DNA of 64,000 nucleotides from Deltaproteobacteria bacterium (GCA_029261875.1 JAJDAL010000005.1:94882-158881), one strand, 5' to 3'. Numbered from the stretch's first letter, positions 17,928 through 24,674 are shown. Notes: generated by a model from the sequence alone, not told the origin. Made by a program: numbers and translations.

Positions 17928-18893
17928 CTAAACAGGGGGCGTGTTCGGTCGAAGCGCCTCGGTCCGATTCGCGCCGACCTCCACGGCCAGCTTCGCGAGC
18001 TCCGGTCCCGAGTCTTCCTGAAGAAAGTGTCCGCCGAAAAGCGTGGTGTGGGGCAGGCCGCGGGCGCCGGGGATTCGCCGTTGCAGGACCCGATCCATTC
18101 CGCGCGTAATCGGATCCCCATCACTGAAGGCTGTCAGGAAGGGTTTCTCCCAACGTTCGAGAACCTCCCAGGCTTTCCGATTCCGCGAGACGGCCGGGTT
18201 GCGTGGTGAAGCGGGGACGAGAAGCGGAAAGGCGCGCGCGCCCGCTTTGTAACGTTCGTCGGGAAACGGGGCCTCGTAGGCGCGAAGTTCTTCGCTGTCG
18301 AGGGTGCGTTGGGTTCCGAATTGCAGGATTCGCGAAATCGGAAGTGTCGGCGCGAAGCGCGCGAAAGTGCGCCAGGCTAGAAAGGCCAGCGTGTTCGGCA
18401 ATCCGTTGAGGCCGCCCAGGCCCTCATTGCCAGTGGGGAGCCCACCGTTGCCAACGACGACTGCCGCGAAGCGTTCCTCCCGTTCCGCGGCGAGACGCAG
18501 GCCGATCAACGATCCCCAGTCCTGACAGACCAGGGTGATTTCGCGCAGGTCGAGGGCCTCGATCAGCCCCAGTACCCAATCGCAGTGGCGCTGGTAGGTG
18601 TAGTCCGACTTCGCCGTCGGTTTCGAAGACTTGCCGAACCCGATCAGGTCGGGCGCGATCACGCGGCGGCCCGCCGCTACACCGACCGGAATCATCGAGC
18701 GGTAGAGATACGACCACGATGGCTCGCCGTGCAGCATCAAGATCGGGGCGGCATCCCGCGGTCCTTCGTCGACGTAGTGCATTCGCATGCCCGAAGCATC
18801 GACGGCTTGGAAGTGCGGTTCGAAGGGATAGTCCTTCAGGTTCTCGAATCGGTCATCGGGTGTGTCGAGAAATTCCATCGCCTGGTTCGTCAT
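17928..18893 (-). CDS. Haloalkane dehalogenase
   Basis: A 321-residue alpha/beta hydrolase with haloalkane dehalogenase signatures: the oxyanion/halide-binding HGEPSWSYLYR, the nucleophile in LVCQDWGSLIGL (Asp before Trp), the acid region FSDGDPITRG, and the histidine in GGHFLQEDSG. The HGEPSW tryptophan and the second tryptophan after the nucleophile bind halide. Size and layout fit subfamily I. It would convert a haloalkane to an alcohol plus halide. The GFA gene ends nine bases upstream, so the two are probably cotranscribed. Confidence 0.92.
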   Translation of the reverse strand: MTNQAMEFLDTPDDRFENLKDYPFEPHFQAVDASGMRMHYVDEGPRDAAPILMLHGEPSWSYLYRSMIPVGVAAGRRVIAPDLIGFGKSSKPTAKSDYTYQRHCDWVLGLIEALDLREITLVCQDWGSLIGLRLAAEREERFAAVVVGNGGLPTGNEGLGGLNGLPNTLAFLAWRTFARFAPTLPISRILQFGTQRTLDSEELRAYEAPFPDERYKAGARAFPLLVPASPRNPAVSRNRKAWEVLERWEKPFLTAFSDGDPITRGMDRVLQRRIPGARGLPHTTLFGGHFLQEDSGPELAKLAVEVGANRTEALRPNTPPV

Positions 18894-18902
18894 CTTGACC
18901 CC

Positions 18903-19400
18903 CTACTCGGCATCAGCCTGCGGGCCGCCTTCGAATGTAACGCTCGCCTGGAATCGCTGGATGATGGGGACGTAATCCGTCGGCTGCTCTTTCCAAAGGA
19001 TTGCGTCGTCTTCGAACTGGAACCAGGGCTGCGCGCTACGCGTCCATGTGTGTCCGGCGGGAACGATCCAACTCCGATCGTCGAGGGTGCCGGCACGCAA
19101 GCTCAGCAATCCGATGGAAGGGGTTTGACCGTGCGCGATCCGGCAGCCGCATGCCACGCAGTAACTACCGTAGCGCTCGTTCCCGGCATCGGATTGCCAC
19201 GTCACCCGCTCCGGTTTACCGGTGGTGAATTCGAGCGAGCCCTCTTTGATGCCGGCGACCAGGCCGAACGCGCTGCCGGAAATGCACTGGCAGTTCGTAC
19301 AATGGCACGCATAGCTCATCACCGGAGGGCTCGTCACTCGGTATCGAAGGGCGCCGCATTGACACCCGCCGGTGAGAGGAAGAGTCACTTTTTGGGTCAT
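18903..19400 (-). CDS. GFA family (glutathione-dependent formaldehyde-activating-like) zinc protein
   Basis: A 165-residue GFA/CENP-V domain protein. Zinc-binding cysteines appear as GGCQCGALRYR, CHCTNCQCISGS and YCVACGCRIAHG, the standard order. The founding member Gfa catalyses glutathione-formaldehyde adduct formation, but most members lack proof of that activity. The ATG has AGGAG eight bases upstream; a GTG three codons earlier overlaps the site. It lies directly ahead of the haloalkane dehalogenase; a shared one-carbon or halide detoxification role is inference. Confidence 0.88.
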   Translation of the reverse strand: MTQKVTLPLTGGCQCGALRYRVTSPPVMSYACHCTNCQCISGSAFGLVAGIKEGSLEFTTGKPERVTWQSDAGNERYGSYCVACGCRIAHGQTPSIGLLSLRAGTLDDRSWIVPAGHTWTRSAQPWFQFEDDAILWKEQPTDYVPIIQRFQASVTFEGGPQADAE

Positions 19401-19662
19401 ATCGCGCACTCCTTTTCGTGTGCTCGAGCCGCATCGTACGCCCGAGTCGAGACATCACGACGGCTCCGCGCATCACCTTCGAGTGTGCCCGCTCGGAGGG
19501 AGAGCTGCGAGCGGTGAACGCCACCGCGCGCCAAGTCGCCGCGAGGACCCAGGATATCACCGAGGGTCGTTCCTCCAAAGCGACAGCGCGTCAACCGCAG
19601 CGCCGTGTCGGGCGGTGTGCGCACCCAGGGACCTTTCGCGCCACGTTGGGCCGCAGCCGATC

Positions 19663-19691
19663 TTGTTTGTATGTACAGTTGTGCATATAAT
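19663..19691 (+). promoter_or_regulatory. brnTA promoter with overlapping inverted-repeat operator
   Basis: TTGTTT at 19663-19668 and TATAAT at 19686-19691 are 17 bases apart, a good housekeeping promoter. An inverted repeat TATGTACA-GT-TGTGCATA (19670-19687, one mismatch) fills the spacer and overlaps the -10, the expected position for autorepression by the BrnA antitoxin. The predicted transcription start falls at or next to the brnT ATG at 19698, so the message would be leaderless. Confidence 0.65.
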
Positions 19692-19697
19692 CTGTCG

Positions 19698-19964
19698 ATG
19701 GTTCAGTGGGACCCCAAGAAGGCTGCCGAGAATGCTCGCAAACATGGGGTCGATTTCGCGGACGCAGCCACAGCACTGACGGATGAACGAGCAATTACTC
19801 TCGCAGATGACGACGAAGACGAAGAGAGATTTGTGACAATCGGAATGGATGCTTTGGGCAGGGTGCTCGTAGTGTCGTACACCTGGCGGGAAGACGAGCC
19901 GCGTATCATCTCCGCTCGGAATGCTACGAAACCCGAACGCCGACAGTACGGAAACAAGCGATGA
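19698..19964 (+). CDS. brnT: BrnT family toxin
   Basis: An 88-residue RelE-fold ribonuclease toxin of the BrnT family. The N-terminal VQWDPKKAAENARKHGVDF and central DEERFVTIGMDALGRVLVV are diagnostic, as is RIISARNATKPERRQY at the C-terminus. BrnT cuts RNA and arrests growth when free of its antitoxin. No ribosome site precedes the ATG, matching the leaderless promoter. The gene overlaps brnA by four bases. The pair lies at the edge of the cassette array on the opposite strand. Confidence 0.95.
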   Translation: MVQWDPKKAAENARKHGVDFADAATALTDERAITLADDDEDEERFVTIGMDALGRVLVVSYTWREDEPRIISARNATKPERRQYGNKR

Positions 19965-20302
19965 GAAAAGAATACGACTTCAGCAAAGGTAAACGTGGGG
20001 CGGTGCTTGAGGTAGCCCCCGGAAAGACCCGCATCACGATTCGGGTGGACGACAATGTCCTTGAATGGTTCCGGAAGCAAGCTCACAAAGCCGGGGGCGG
20101 AAACTACCAGTCGATGATCAATGAAGCGCTTCGGGAACACGTAGAAAACGAGGTGGAGCCCCTCGAAGAGACGTTCCGGCGTGTGTTGCGAGAGGAACTC
20201 CCGAAGAAACGGGTCGCAGCAACGGTCAGGGGAAAGAAAGTGGAGAAGTCCCGAACAAAGGGGAAGAAGAAGTCCCGCTCCAGAAAGACATCCCGCGCCT
20301 GA
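19961..20302 (+). CDS. brnA: BrnA antitoxin with lysine-rich tail
   Basis: A 113-residue antitoxin. The ribbon-helix-helix region reads KTRITIRVDDNVLEWFRKQA, followed by GGGNYQSMINEALREHVEN, as in BrnA proteins that neutralise BrnT and repress their own promoter. Residues 80-113 form an unusual tail dense in Lys, Arg and Ser (KKRVAATVRGKKVEK onward), not typical of short BrnA proteins and possibly a nonspecific nucleic-acid-binding extension. The stop lies seven bases before an attC-like end. Confidence 0.93.
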   Translation: MRKEYDFSKGKRGAVLEVAPGKTRITIRVDDNVLEWFRKQAHKAGGGNYQSMINEALREHVENEVEPLEETFRRVLREELPKKRVAATVRGKKVEKSRTKGKKKSRSRKTSRA

Positions 20303-20308
20303 GTTGCG

Positions 20309-20438
20309 GCCTAAACGGACTTGTCACTCAGTAGCGCATCCGGGGCCGGTCGAGTGCCAGTTGTCGATGCTAGAAGGCTATCAAGGCCCTATTGGAACGC
20401 GCTGTTGATCGTCAGCTGCAACCGCTTGCTTGGCCGCC
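20309..20438 (-). repeat. attC-like cassette recombination site I
   Basis: About 130 bases with imperfect ends GCCTAAAC (20309-20316) and GCTTGGCCGCC (to 20438), an inner arm GTCAGCTGCAACCGCTTG, and the family motif AGAAGGCTATCA. On the minus strand it runs R'' to R' in the same direction as the other sites. It is the terminal member of the array, next to brnA. Confidence 0.5.
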
Positions 20439-20639
20439 AGATGCACTCGTCTACGAAACCTTGGCTCAGTCTGCTGCGTTCGCGGCAGCATCGACGAAGC
20501 TCCGAATAGTGCCCTCCGCCGATTGCTTGTTAGATGGCTCTACCAGATTCAGCTCGCTGCCAGCAACCGGAACGGTGCGGAGAAGGGCTTGGATATCGCT
20601 GTGGTCGAGAAAACTGATGCAGGCGGCGTGACGCAGGCG

Positions 20640-20725
20640 GCCTCGTGGGACGCCTTGGATGTTGGAATCCTACCAGGGTCGATTGGACTCAGCCCGCACC
20701 GGCCAGCGACAGCGCTTTGTTGGGC
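20640..20725 (-). repeat. attC-like site H (partial)
   Basis: A perfect GTTGGGC core at 20719-20725 with the adjacent arm CAGCGACAGCGCTTT and the internal motif GGAATCCTACCA shared with other sites here. The opposite core is not recognisable, so the left boundary is approximate. It lies 60 bases downstream of the methyltransferase stop codon. Confidence 0.45.
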
Positions 20726-20785
20726 GACGCGCCTCGGGTGCGAGGCGTTGCGTGTCTGCAGCGACTGCTCGTTGATCGTGCGTCT

Positions 20786-21679
20786 TTACTCACTCTCAGG
20801 TCCCGCTAGTCGGGCTAGCGCCAAACGTTCGGTCTCCGTCGCGCGGTCGGTTCGATCCAGGGGCGCGAAGTAGCGGGCTGAGAGCTTTTCCCCGCCGATA
20901 TCCTCGAGCAGCTCGAATCCACGTGCGCGCAGAAAGCCCGCGGTTTCCGTCGGGTCGAGTCCGAAGCGGAAGGGTTCACCAACGAACCGCACGGCAAACA
21001 GAAGCCGCCTGCCGCCGGGAAACGATCGCGTGCCGTCGATCAACGCGCGGTCCATGTAGGTCAGCACGACCTCGCTGCCGCGCTTCATCGTTGCGAGTAC
21101 CCGCAAGGTCGCGTCGACGGCGTCCGCCGGAAGGTACTGCGTCACACCCTCCCAAATCACGAACGACGGCGAGTCGAACCGGAACCCAGCGGAGCGCAGT
21201 TGTTCGCCCAGGTCCTGGCGATCGAAGTCGACACCGACGAAGCGAACGCGTTCTCGGATCGCCTCAATATCCGCGCCAAGACGGGTGCGCTTGAACGCTT
21301 GCGTGTCGGGATGATCGACCTCGTACACCAGTGCGTTCTCGATGCCCGGTATACGGAGCGCCCGAGTATCGTAGCCCGCGCCGAGAATCAGGATCTGAGG
21401 CGTTCCGCGACGAAGAGCCGCCGTGAGCGCCTCGTCGATGAAGGCCGTCCGCGCGACCGCGTACGGGAGCAGACCCGGTCCGATCTGGTCGATGCAATAC
21501 AAGATGGCCCGACGCGAGGCACGGCCGCGGAGACGCCGGACCATCCACAACCCGTCTCTACCCAAGAAGCGTTCTGCGTACGGATCCTCGAACAGCCGTT
21601 TTTCCGGCGCTTGCAGGCTCTCGATGGCGCGAGCGAAAGCGACGGCTTGCGCAGTCTGGGAAGGTTTCCCTTCTCTCAT
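20786..21679 (-). CDS. SAM-dependent methyltransferase, TIGR00027 / LCMT-like
   Basis: A 297-residue class I methyltransferase of the leucine carboxyl methyltransferase-like group. It opens with QTAQAVAFARAIESL, binds S-adenosylmethionine through ILILGAGYDTRALRIPG, and carries VYEVDHPDTQAFKR, FVGVDFDRQDLGEQL and FVIWEGVTQYLP, the usual order of this family. Substrate is unknown; related enzymes modify small molecules in actinobacteria. ATG 21679 gives the family-typical N-terminus; the frame upstream belongs to another cassette. It lies between attC-like sites, so it is probably cassette-borne. Confidence 0.88.
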   Translation of the reverse strand: MREGKPSQTAQAVAFARAIESLQAPEKRLFEDPYAERFLGRDGLWMVRRLRGRASRRAILYCIDQIGPGLLPYAVARTAFIDEALTAALRRGTPQILILGAGYDTRALRIPGIENALVYEVDHPDTQAFKRTRLGADIEAIRERVRFVGVDFDRQDLGEQLRSAGFRFDSPSFVIWEGVTQYLPADAVDATLRVLATMKRGSEVVLTYMDRALIDGTRSFPGGRRLLFAVRFVGEPFRFGLDPTETAGFLRARGFELLEDIGGEKLSARYFAPLDRTDRATETERLALARLAGPESE

Positions 21680-21737
21680 CTGGAGAACGTGAACGATCCC
21701 GGGCAGTCTGTCGAGGGGGGTGAGCTGCGCAGCGGCG

Positions 21738-22067
21738 TTATGAGTAGTAGAGGTTGAGAAACGCAGCAAAACCCAGCGCCAACGCAACGAGGAACCCAAT
21801 CCCCGTCCAAAGGTCTCCAGGGTTTGCGCGACTGGCTCGCTTCTCGGAAGGTTCCTGCGACTCCAGTATTTCGCGTGCGGTCGACTCGTCATCGGACGCA
21901 ACGAGCAACTTGACGCTCGCGGCGAACGACAGCGGGGGATAGGTGCCGCCCGCATCGTCTCCTTGAATCTCAAACGAAATGCCGTGGGATTCGAGCAGTG
22001 ATCCTGCCAGCTCAGCCGTGACACGATTCGGGAAGCTCGCTACCTCGACTCGATTCGGTTCCGACAT
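21738..22067 (-). CDS. DUF2007-type protein with C-terminal membrane helix
   Basis: A 109-residue protein. Residues 1-65 match the DUF2007 'putative signal transducing protein' pattern (VEVASFPNRVTAELAGSLLE then HGISFEIQGDDAGGTYP and VKLLVASDDESTAREIL), a small ferredoxin-like domain. A single hydrophobic helix (GIGFLVALALGFAAFLNLYY) ends the protein. A GTTGGGC core lies about 45 bases upstream of the start and an attC-like arm (GAGCTGCGCAGCGGC) touches its stop codon, consistent with one cassette. Confidence 0.75.
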   Translation of the reverse strand: MSEPNRVEVASFPNRVTAELAGSLLESHGISFEIQGDDAGGTYPPLSFAASVKLLVASDDESTAREILESQEPSEKRASRANPGDLWTGIGFLVALALGFAAFLNLYYS

Positions 22068-22110
22068 AGTCAAGTATTCGGATTTTCCCTGACTGTCTTG
22101 AGCTCCTGCC

Positions 22111-22117
22111 GCCCAAC
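22111..22117 (-). repeat. Isolated integron core site (GTTGGGC)
   Basis: A perfect GTTRRRY core on the minus strand (GCCCAAC on plus) between the gene at 22158-22448 and the DUF2007 gene, where the R' end of an attC would be expected. The flanking arms do not fold convincingly, so the site is at best a decayed attC. Confidence 0.3.
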
Positions 22118-22157
22118 GAGGGAGTCAGCACGTCCTGGCCGCTGGAAAGCGTTCCAC

Positions 22158-22448
22158 CTAGCCGAACTGATCGTGGGCAAAGCTCATCGCAAAAAAGACA
22201 ACCCCCGCGATGGTGACAAGCCACCCCAGAAGTTGCGCCTCAGGTCCAACGACGACGACATCCCAAAGTCGACTATTGATTCGATATCGCTTGGATAGAA
22301 CGATTGAAACACCGTAGATCGCGATGCCAATTCCGAGCCCGGGCTTCCAGAAGAACAACGATACGAACCCACCGAGCAACGCGAGGAAACCGAGGTCTTC
22401 GGCGGGAGTAAGCGGATCCTTGGGATCGTCGTACTTCAGGAAGTGCAT
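22158..22448 (-). CDS. Small membrane protein, unknown
   Basis: A 96-residue protein beginning MHFLKYDDPKDPLTPAEDLG with three hydrophobic segments (FLALLGGFVSLFFWKPGLG, IGIAIYGVSIVL, LLGWLVTIAGVVFFAM). I do not recognise the family. The start is set at the ATG that opens the polar head; upstream codons overlap the PPOX gene. It begins 22 bases after the PPOX stop with no full attC between, so both genes may share a cassette. Confidence 0.65.
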   Translation of the reverse strand: MHFLKYDDPKDPLTPAEDLGFLALLGGFVSLFFWKPGLGIGIAIYGVSIVLSKRYRINSRLWDVVVVGPEAQLLGWLVTIAGVVFFAMSFAHDQFG

Positions 22449-22470
22449 GATTCGGAATCCGACCGCGCCG

Positions 22471-22899
22471 TTAGGCAGCAACGCCTCGCATGCCGGATAC
22501 CTTCGACAGGGACACGCGTACAAGAAGTTCGCCTCCCACAGAATTCCGCTCTGCGGTCGAGTCGACGGAGTCGGAAGGCACGTAGCGCGCCGCAATGCGG
22601 CGGGCCCAATGGAGAAGATCAGCATGGGTCGGTCGCTCCACGTTGGCGACGCCTTCGACCAGGACGAAGCCGTAGGGAAAGGTCTCGTCGTCTACCGAGA
22701 TCATGACTCGCGGGTCGCGCTGAAGAATCTTGCCCTTGAGCGAAGACTCAAGCGTCATGAAAACCACGTCATCTCTGTCCAAGACGAACCAAACGGGAGC
22801 GACGTGGGGACGGCCATCCTTCCGAACGGTCGCGAGCTTGGCCGTACGGGAGCCGTGGGTCAGGAAATCTCGACATTCCGTTGTTGTGAGTCGCGTCAT
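22471..22899 (-). CDS. PPOX-fold (pyridoxamine 5'-phosphate oxidase-like) protein
   Basis: A 142-residue split-barrel flavin/F420-binding protein. HGSRTAKLATVRKDGRPHVA then PVWFVLDRDDVVFMTLESS, and KILQRDPRVMISVDDETFP form the conserved core of PPOX-class oxidoreductases, many of which use F420 or flavin. The reaction is unknown. Its ATG is 17 bases after the R' end of attC-like site E, as expected for a cassette gene with a short leader. The stop codon lies within GCCTAAC. Confidence 0.88.
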   Translation of the reverse strand: MTRLTTTECRDFLTHGSRTAKLATVRKDGRPHVAPVWFVLDRDDVVFMTLESSLKGKILQRDPRVMISVDDETFPYGFVLVEGVANVERPTHADLLHWARRIAARYVPSDSVDSTAERNSVGGELLVRVSLSKVSGMRGVAA

Positions 22900-22915
22900 G
22901 GGGAAGCTCGTTGCC

Positions 22916-23050
22916 GCCGATCGAATGGATGGGCGTTCAGCTGCGAGCGGGGCCGCCGTGACCCGCGCAGCGATTCCGCTACGTCGCTCGGAAGGCTACC
23001 AAATCCAGTCCCTCGCCGGGCTCGTCAGCTGCAACGGCTTGTTGGGCGGC
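22916..23050 (-). repeat. attC-like cassette recombination site E
   Basis: 135 bases. The minus strand starts GCCGCCCAACAAGCC with a perfect RYYYAAC core, followed by GTTGCAGCTGACGAGC. The opposite arm is GCTCGCAGCTGAACGCCC. The arms pair as CGTTGCAGCTGACGAGC against CGTTCAGCTGCGAGC with unpaired extra bases, the feature integrases use to recognise the strand. The distal core (GATCGGC) is degenerate. Internal motif GGAAGGCTACCA. It sits between the DUF2442 stop (13 bases) and the PPOX start (17 bases). Confidence 0.7.
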
Positions 23051-23063
23051 TCTCGCGTCTAGT

Positions 23064-23300
23064 CTAGGCTGGGATTCCGTTGAGAAGACCCGAGATACTC
23101 AGGTCCTCGTCAAGTTCGGGCCAATGAATTCCTGCGCCGTCACCCAGGAGTTCACAGTTTTGACGCTGCTCGGCGGTTGCGTGAAGCAGGCGGGGGAACC
23201 AGGCAAGGGGGGCTGAGATAACTCGACCATCGGACAACCGAACCGATAGTTCGTCCTCCGAGAACGTAACTTCTATTGCGCGTGCGTCGGTGCTAGGCAT
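23064..23300 (-). CDS. DUF2442 family protein
   Basis: A 78-residue DUF2442 protein with EVTFSEDELSVRLSDGRVIS, APLAWFPRLLHATAEQRQN and HWPELDEDLSISGLL, the standard family order. DUF2442 proteins often pair with DUF4160 proteins in toxin-antitoxin-like modules; the antitoxin role is not proven. ATG 23300 overlaps the stop codon of the DUF4160 frame (ATGCCTAG), the usual coupling. The partner is frameshifted here. Confidence 0.88.
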   Translation of the reverse strand: MPSTDARAIEVTFSEDELSVRLSDGRVISAPLAWFPRLLHATAEQRQNCELLGDGAGIHWPELDEDLSISGLLNGIPA

Positions 23301-23552
23301 CGAAGTACTCACGCCAAGCCTCCTCAAGCATCTCGCGGTATTCGCTCACGACCCGCTCAACGTCGCGAAGTTCATGCCCCGCGAAACCCGTGGCAGATGC
23401 TAGGCGACCGGGCGAAGCCAGAACTTAGCAAGAGCATGGTCGCGCTGAACATGGACGTGGACCGGCTCTAAACCTTCGTTACTAAAGAAGAAGATTCGAT
23501 AGGGACCGACACGGAGTACCGTAGGCACAGGGACAAGTTGGATCTGTCCCAT
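23293..23552 (-). pseudogene. DUF4160 gene broken by a frameshift
   Basis: The first part reads PTVLRVGPYRIFFFSNEG then EPVHVHVQRDHALAKFWLRP, typical DUF4160, and hits a TAG at 23400-23402. One frame over, the sequence continues LASATGFAGHELRDVERVV, SEYREMLEEAWREYFDA and stops at the DUF2442 start, exactly the expected C-terminal half. One base is missing between FWLRPV and RLAS (near 23404-23410). The gene is therefore a recent pseudogene, a sequencing error or a programmed shift. Start may be ATG 23552 or GTG 23528. Confidence 0.8.
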
Positions 23553-23590
23553 GACGAATTCGGTCACACACCACTGAATCGTCTAAGGGA

Positions 23591-23977
23591 CTAGGCGGCG
23601 GGGCGCTTGGGGGATTTGAGTCGAGCGAGAACAAGGTCCCAGTCCGGTCCGACCATTCTGCGGCACAGGAAATCCAAACCAAGTCGGATGGGGTTGTATC
23701 GGGCCAGCGCGGAGCGAGGACTTGCGAACTTCCTGATTCGCTTGATCAGCCACTCTCGTTCGTACGGCGCGAGGCCCGGCATGGGGACCAAACAGATCGG
23801 GGCGAACGCGGGGACGATCTCTGAGTGAAACATGCGATCGAGCTCTTCGGTGGTGAAGCCCGATTTCCCGAGTGCATCAGCGATATTTGGGATCGATACC
23901 TCTTCGTCGACCCAAAATGCGGAGATTGCACGCCAGACAGGGAGCCGTTTCAACACGTCCTTCTCGGTGAGCTGCAT
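23591..23977 (-). CDS. DUF7079-like small protein
   Basis: A 128-residue soluble protein. LKRLPVWRAISAFWVDEEVS, NIADALGKSGFTTEELDRMF, SEIVPAFAPICLVPMPGLAP and YEREWLIKRI resemble the DUF7079 family, found as small accessory proteins of unknown role. Its ATG is 20 bases after the R' core of attC-like site D, and its stop is 38 bases before the DUF4160 start, so both may be in one cassette. Family assignment is from memory of the pattern. Confidence 0.65.
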   Translation of the reverse strand: MQLTEKDVLKRLPVWRAISAFWVDEEVSIPNIADALGKSGFTTEELDRMFHSEIVPAFAPICLVPMPGLAPYEREWLIKRIRKFASPRSALARYNPIRLGLDFLCRRMVGPDWDLVLARLKSPKRPAA

Positions 23978-23996
23978 CTTTGAACAACCCCACGCC

Positions 23997-24132
23997 GCTT
24001 AACGGATCGGCCGCTCAGCTGCGGGCCCGCGGAAACGCCCCGCCAGCCGCGCCCCAAGCCGTGGCCAGAAGCTACCAAAGCCCCAGAAAGCCGGATCGAC
24101 TGTGGGCCGTCAGCTGCAGTGGCTTGTGCGGC
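23997..24132 (-). repeat. attC-like cassette recombination site D
   Basis: 136 bases. The minus strand reads GCCGCACAAGCCACTGCAGCTGACGGCC at the gene side and GGCCCGCAGCTGAGCGGCC then GTTAAGC (perfect GTTRRRY, 23997-24003) at the far end. The arms CAGCTGACGGCC and GGCCCGCAGCTG pair with one extrahelical A. Internal motif AGAAGCTACCA matches sites C, E, H and I. It lies between the DLPDx-protein stop (42 bases) and the DUF7079-like start (20 bases). Confidence 0.7.
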
Positions 24133-24174
24133 GACCACCGAAGACGGGTCATGCGGCCCGGGCAGAGGGGCGGC

Positions 24175-24423
24175 TTAGAGGTCTTCGCCGCTCGGGAGAT
24201 CTCCATCCGGGAGATCTTGATCGGGAAGATCGCCGTCCGGGAGATCTTCGTCGGGAAGGTCTTGGTCCGGAAGATCCCCGTCAGGAAGATCGCGCTGCTC
24301 TGTGCCCTCGGAGGGCGCTTCAGCCGAAGTTTGCTGCCCATGCACTGGTGCGGGCACCGACCAATCGAGCATGGTGGTGAGAAGACCTAGGACGATGGCG
24401 AGACTGATCTTGGGGTGACGCAT
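24175..24423 (-). CDS. Exported acidic DLPDx-repeat protein
   Basis: An 82-residue secreted or periplasmic protein. The signal sequence is ISLAIVLGLLTTMLDWSVPA with a likely cut near VHGQQ. The C-terminal half is seven tandem five-residue units DLPD(G/Q/E), strongly acidic, matching a 15-bp DNA repeat. It is distantly like pentapeptide-repeat or calcium-binding acidic repeats, but no known family is recognised. The ATG at 24423 has AGGAG seven bases upstream. It forms a complete cassette between attC-like sites C and D. Confidence 0.7.
   Translation of the reverse strand: MRHPKISLAIVLGLLTTMLDWSVPAPVHGQQTSAEAPSEGTEQRDLPDGDLPDQDLPDEDLPDGDLPDQDLPDGDLPSGEDL
24187..24291 (-). repeat. 15-bp in-frame tandem repeat (7 units)
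   Basis: Seven imperfect copies of a 15-bp unit (plus-strand form close to GGGAGATCTTCGTCC) encode the DLPDx repeats of the exported cassette protein. Copy-number change by slippage would keep the frame. Confidence 0.85.
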
Positions 24424-24470
24424 TGGGCAGCTCCTCGGCATTGCGCGTTCTCCATCAGTCGACGTTGGTC

Positions 24471-24577
24471 GCCTAACGGAATGGGTAGCTGCGACGAACG
24501 CTGACCGTCAGCGTAGAGGCAATCCAAGGCCCGGCGCCTGGAATTCTATCACGATTGGAACAGCGCGTTCGTTGTCT
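24471..24577 (-). repeat. attC-like cassette recombination site C
   Basis: 107 bases with a perfect GTTAGGC core on the minus strand at 24471-24477 and a near-core AGACAAC at 24571-24577. Inner parts include GTCAGCGTTCGTCGCAGCTA and the family motif GGAATTCTATCA. The next gene downstream (DLPDx protein) starts 48 bases after the core. Confidence 0.6.
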
Positions 24578-24593
24578 GAACTTCTCCAGGAAA

Positions 24594-24659
24594 GTGTCCA
24601 CGGTTCCGGGGGAAGTCCATGTTGCTTAACCCCGTGTCTACTTTGTCGGGGGAAGATCA
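24594..24659. repeat. Two 26-bp imperfect direct repeats, 40-bp period
   Basis: Copies at 24594-24619 and 24634-24659 share the form GTGTCYAC then a six-base variable part, then GGGGGAAG and CA. Between them lies TTGCTTAACCCC. The pattern resembles terminal motifs of some insertion sequences, but no transposase is nearby. They occupy the gene-less interval between attC-like sites B and C. Confidence 0.6.
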
Positions 24660-24674
24660 GTGCTCACTCCGCCC

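Larger units (their letters stand above)
20303..20785. other. Gene-free stretch with attC-like sites
   Basis: No credible coding frame is present on either strand. The stretch holds one complete attC-like site (20309-20438), an isolated GTTAGAT core at 20529-20535 next to the attC-like arm GATTGCTT, and another site ending in GTTGGGC at 20719-20725. It looks like decayed or empty cassettes at the end of the array. Confidence 0.5.

Noticed and set aside
19645..19651. GTTGGGC upstream of brnT as an attC core
   Set aside because: No matching opposite core or CAGCTG arm was found between 19400 and 19640.
22465..22475. GCCTAAC at the PPOX stop as an attC end
   Set aside because: Only 22 bases separate it from the next start, so no attC arms can fit; probably chance or remnant.
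24178..24295. Possible CRISPR or regulatory repeat array
   Set aside because: The 15-bp repeats are in frame, without spacers, and encode DLPDx units of an exported protein.
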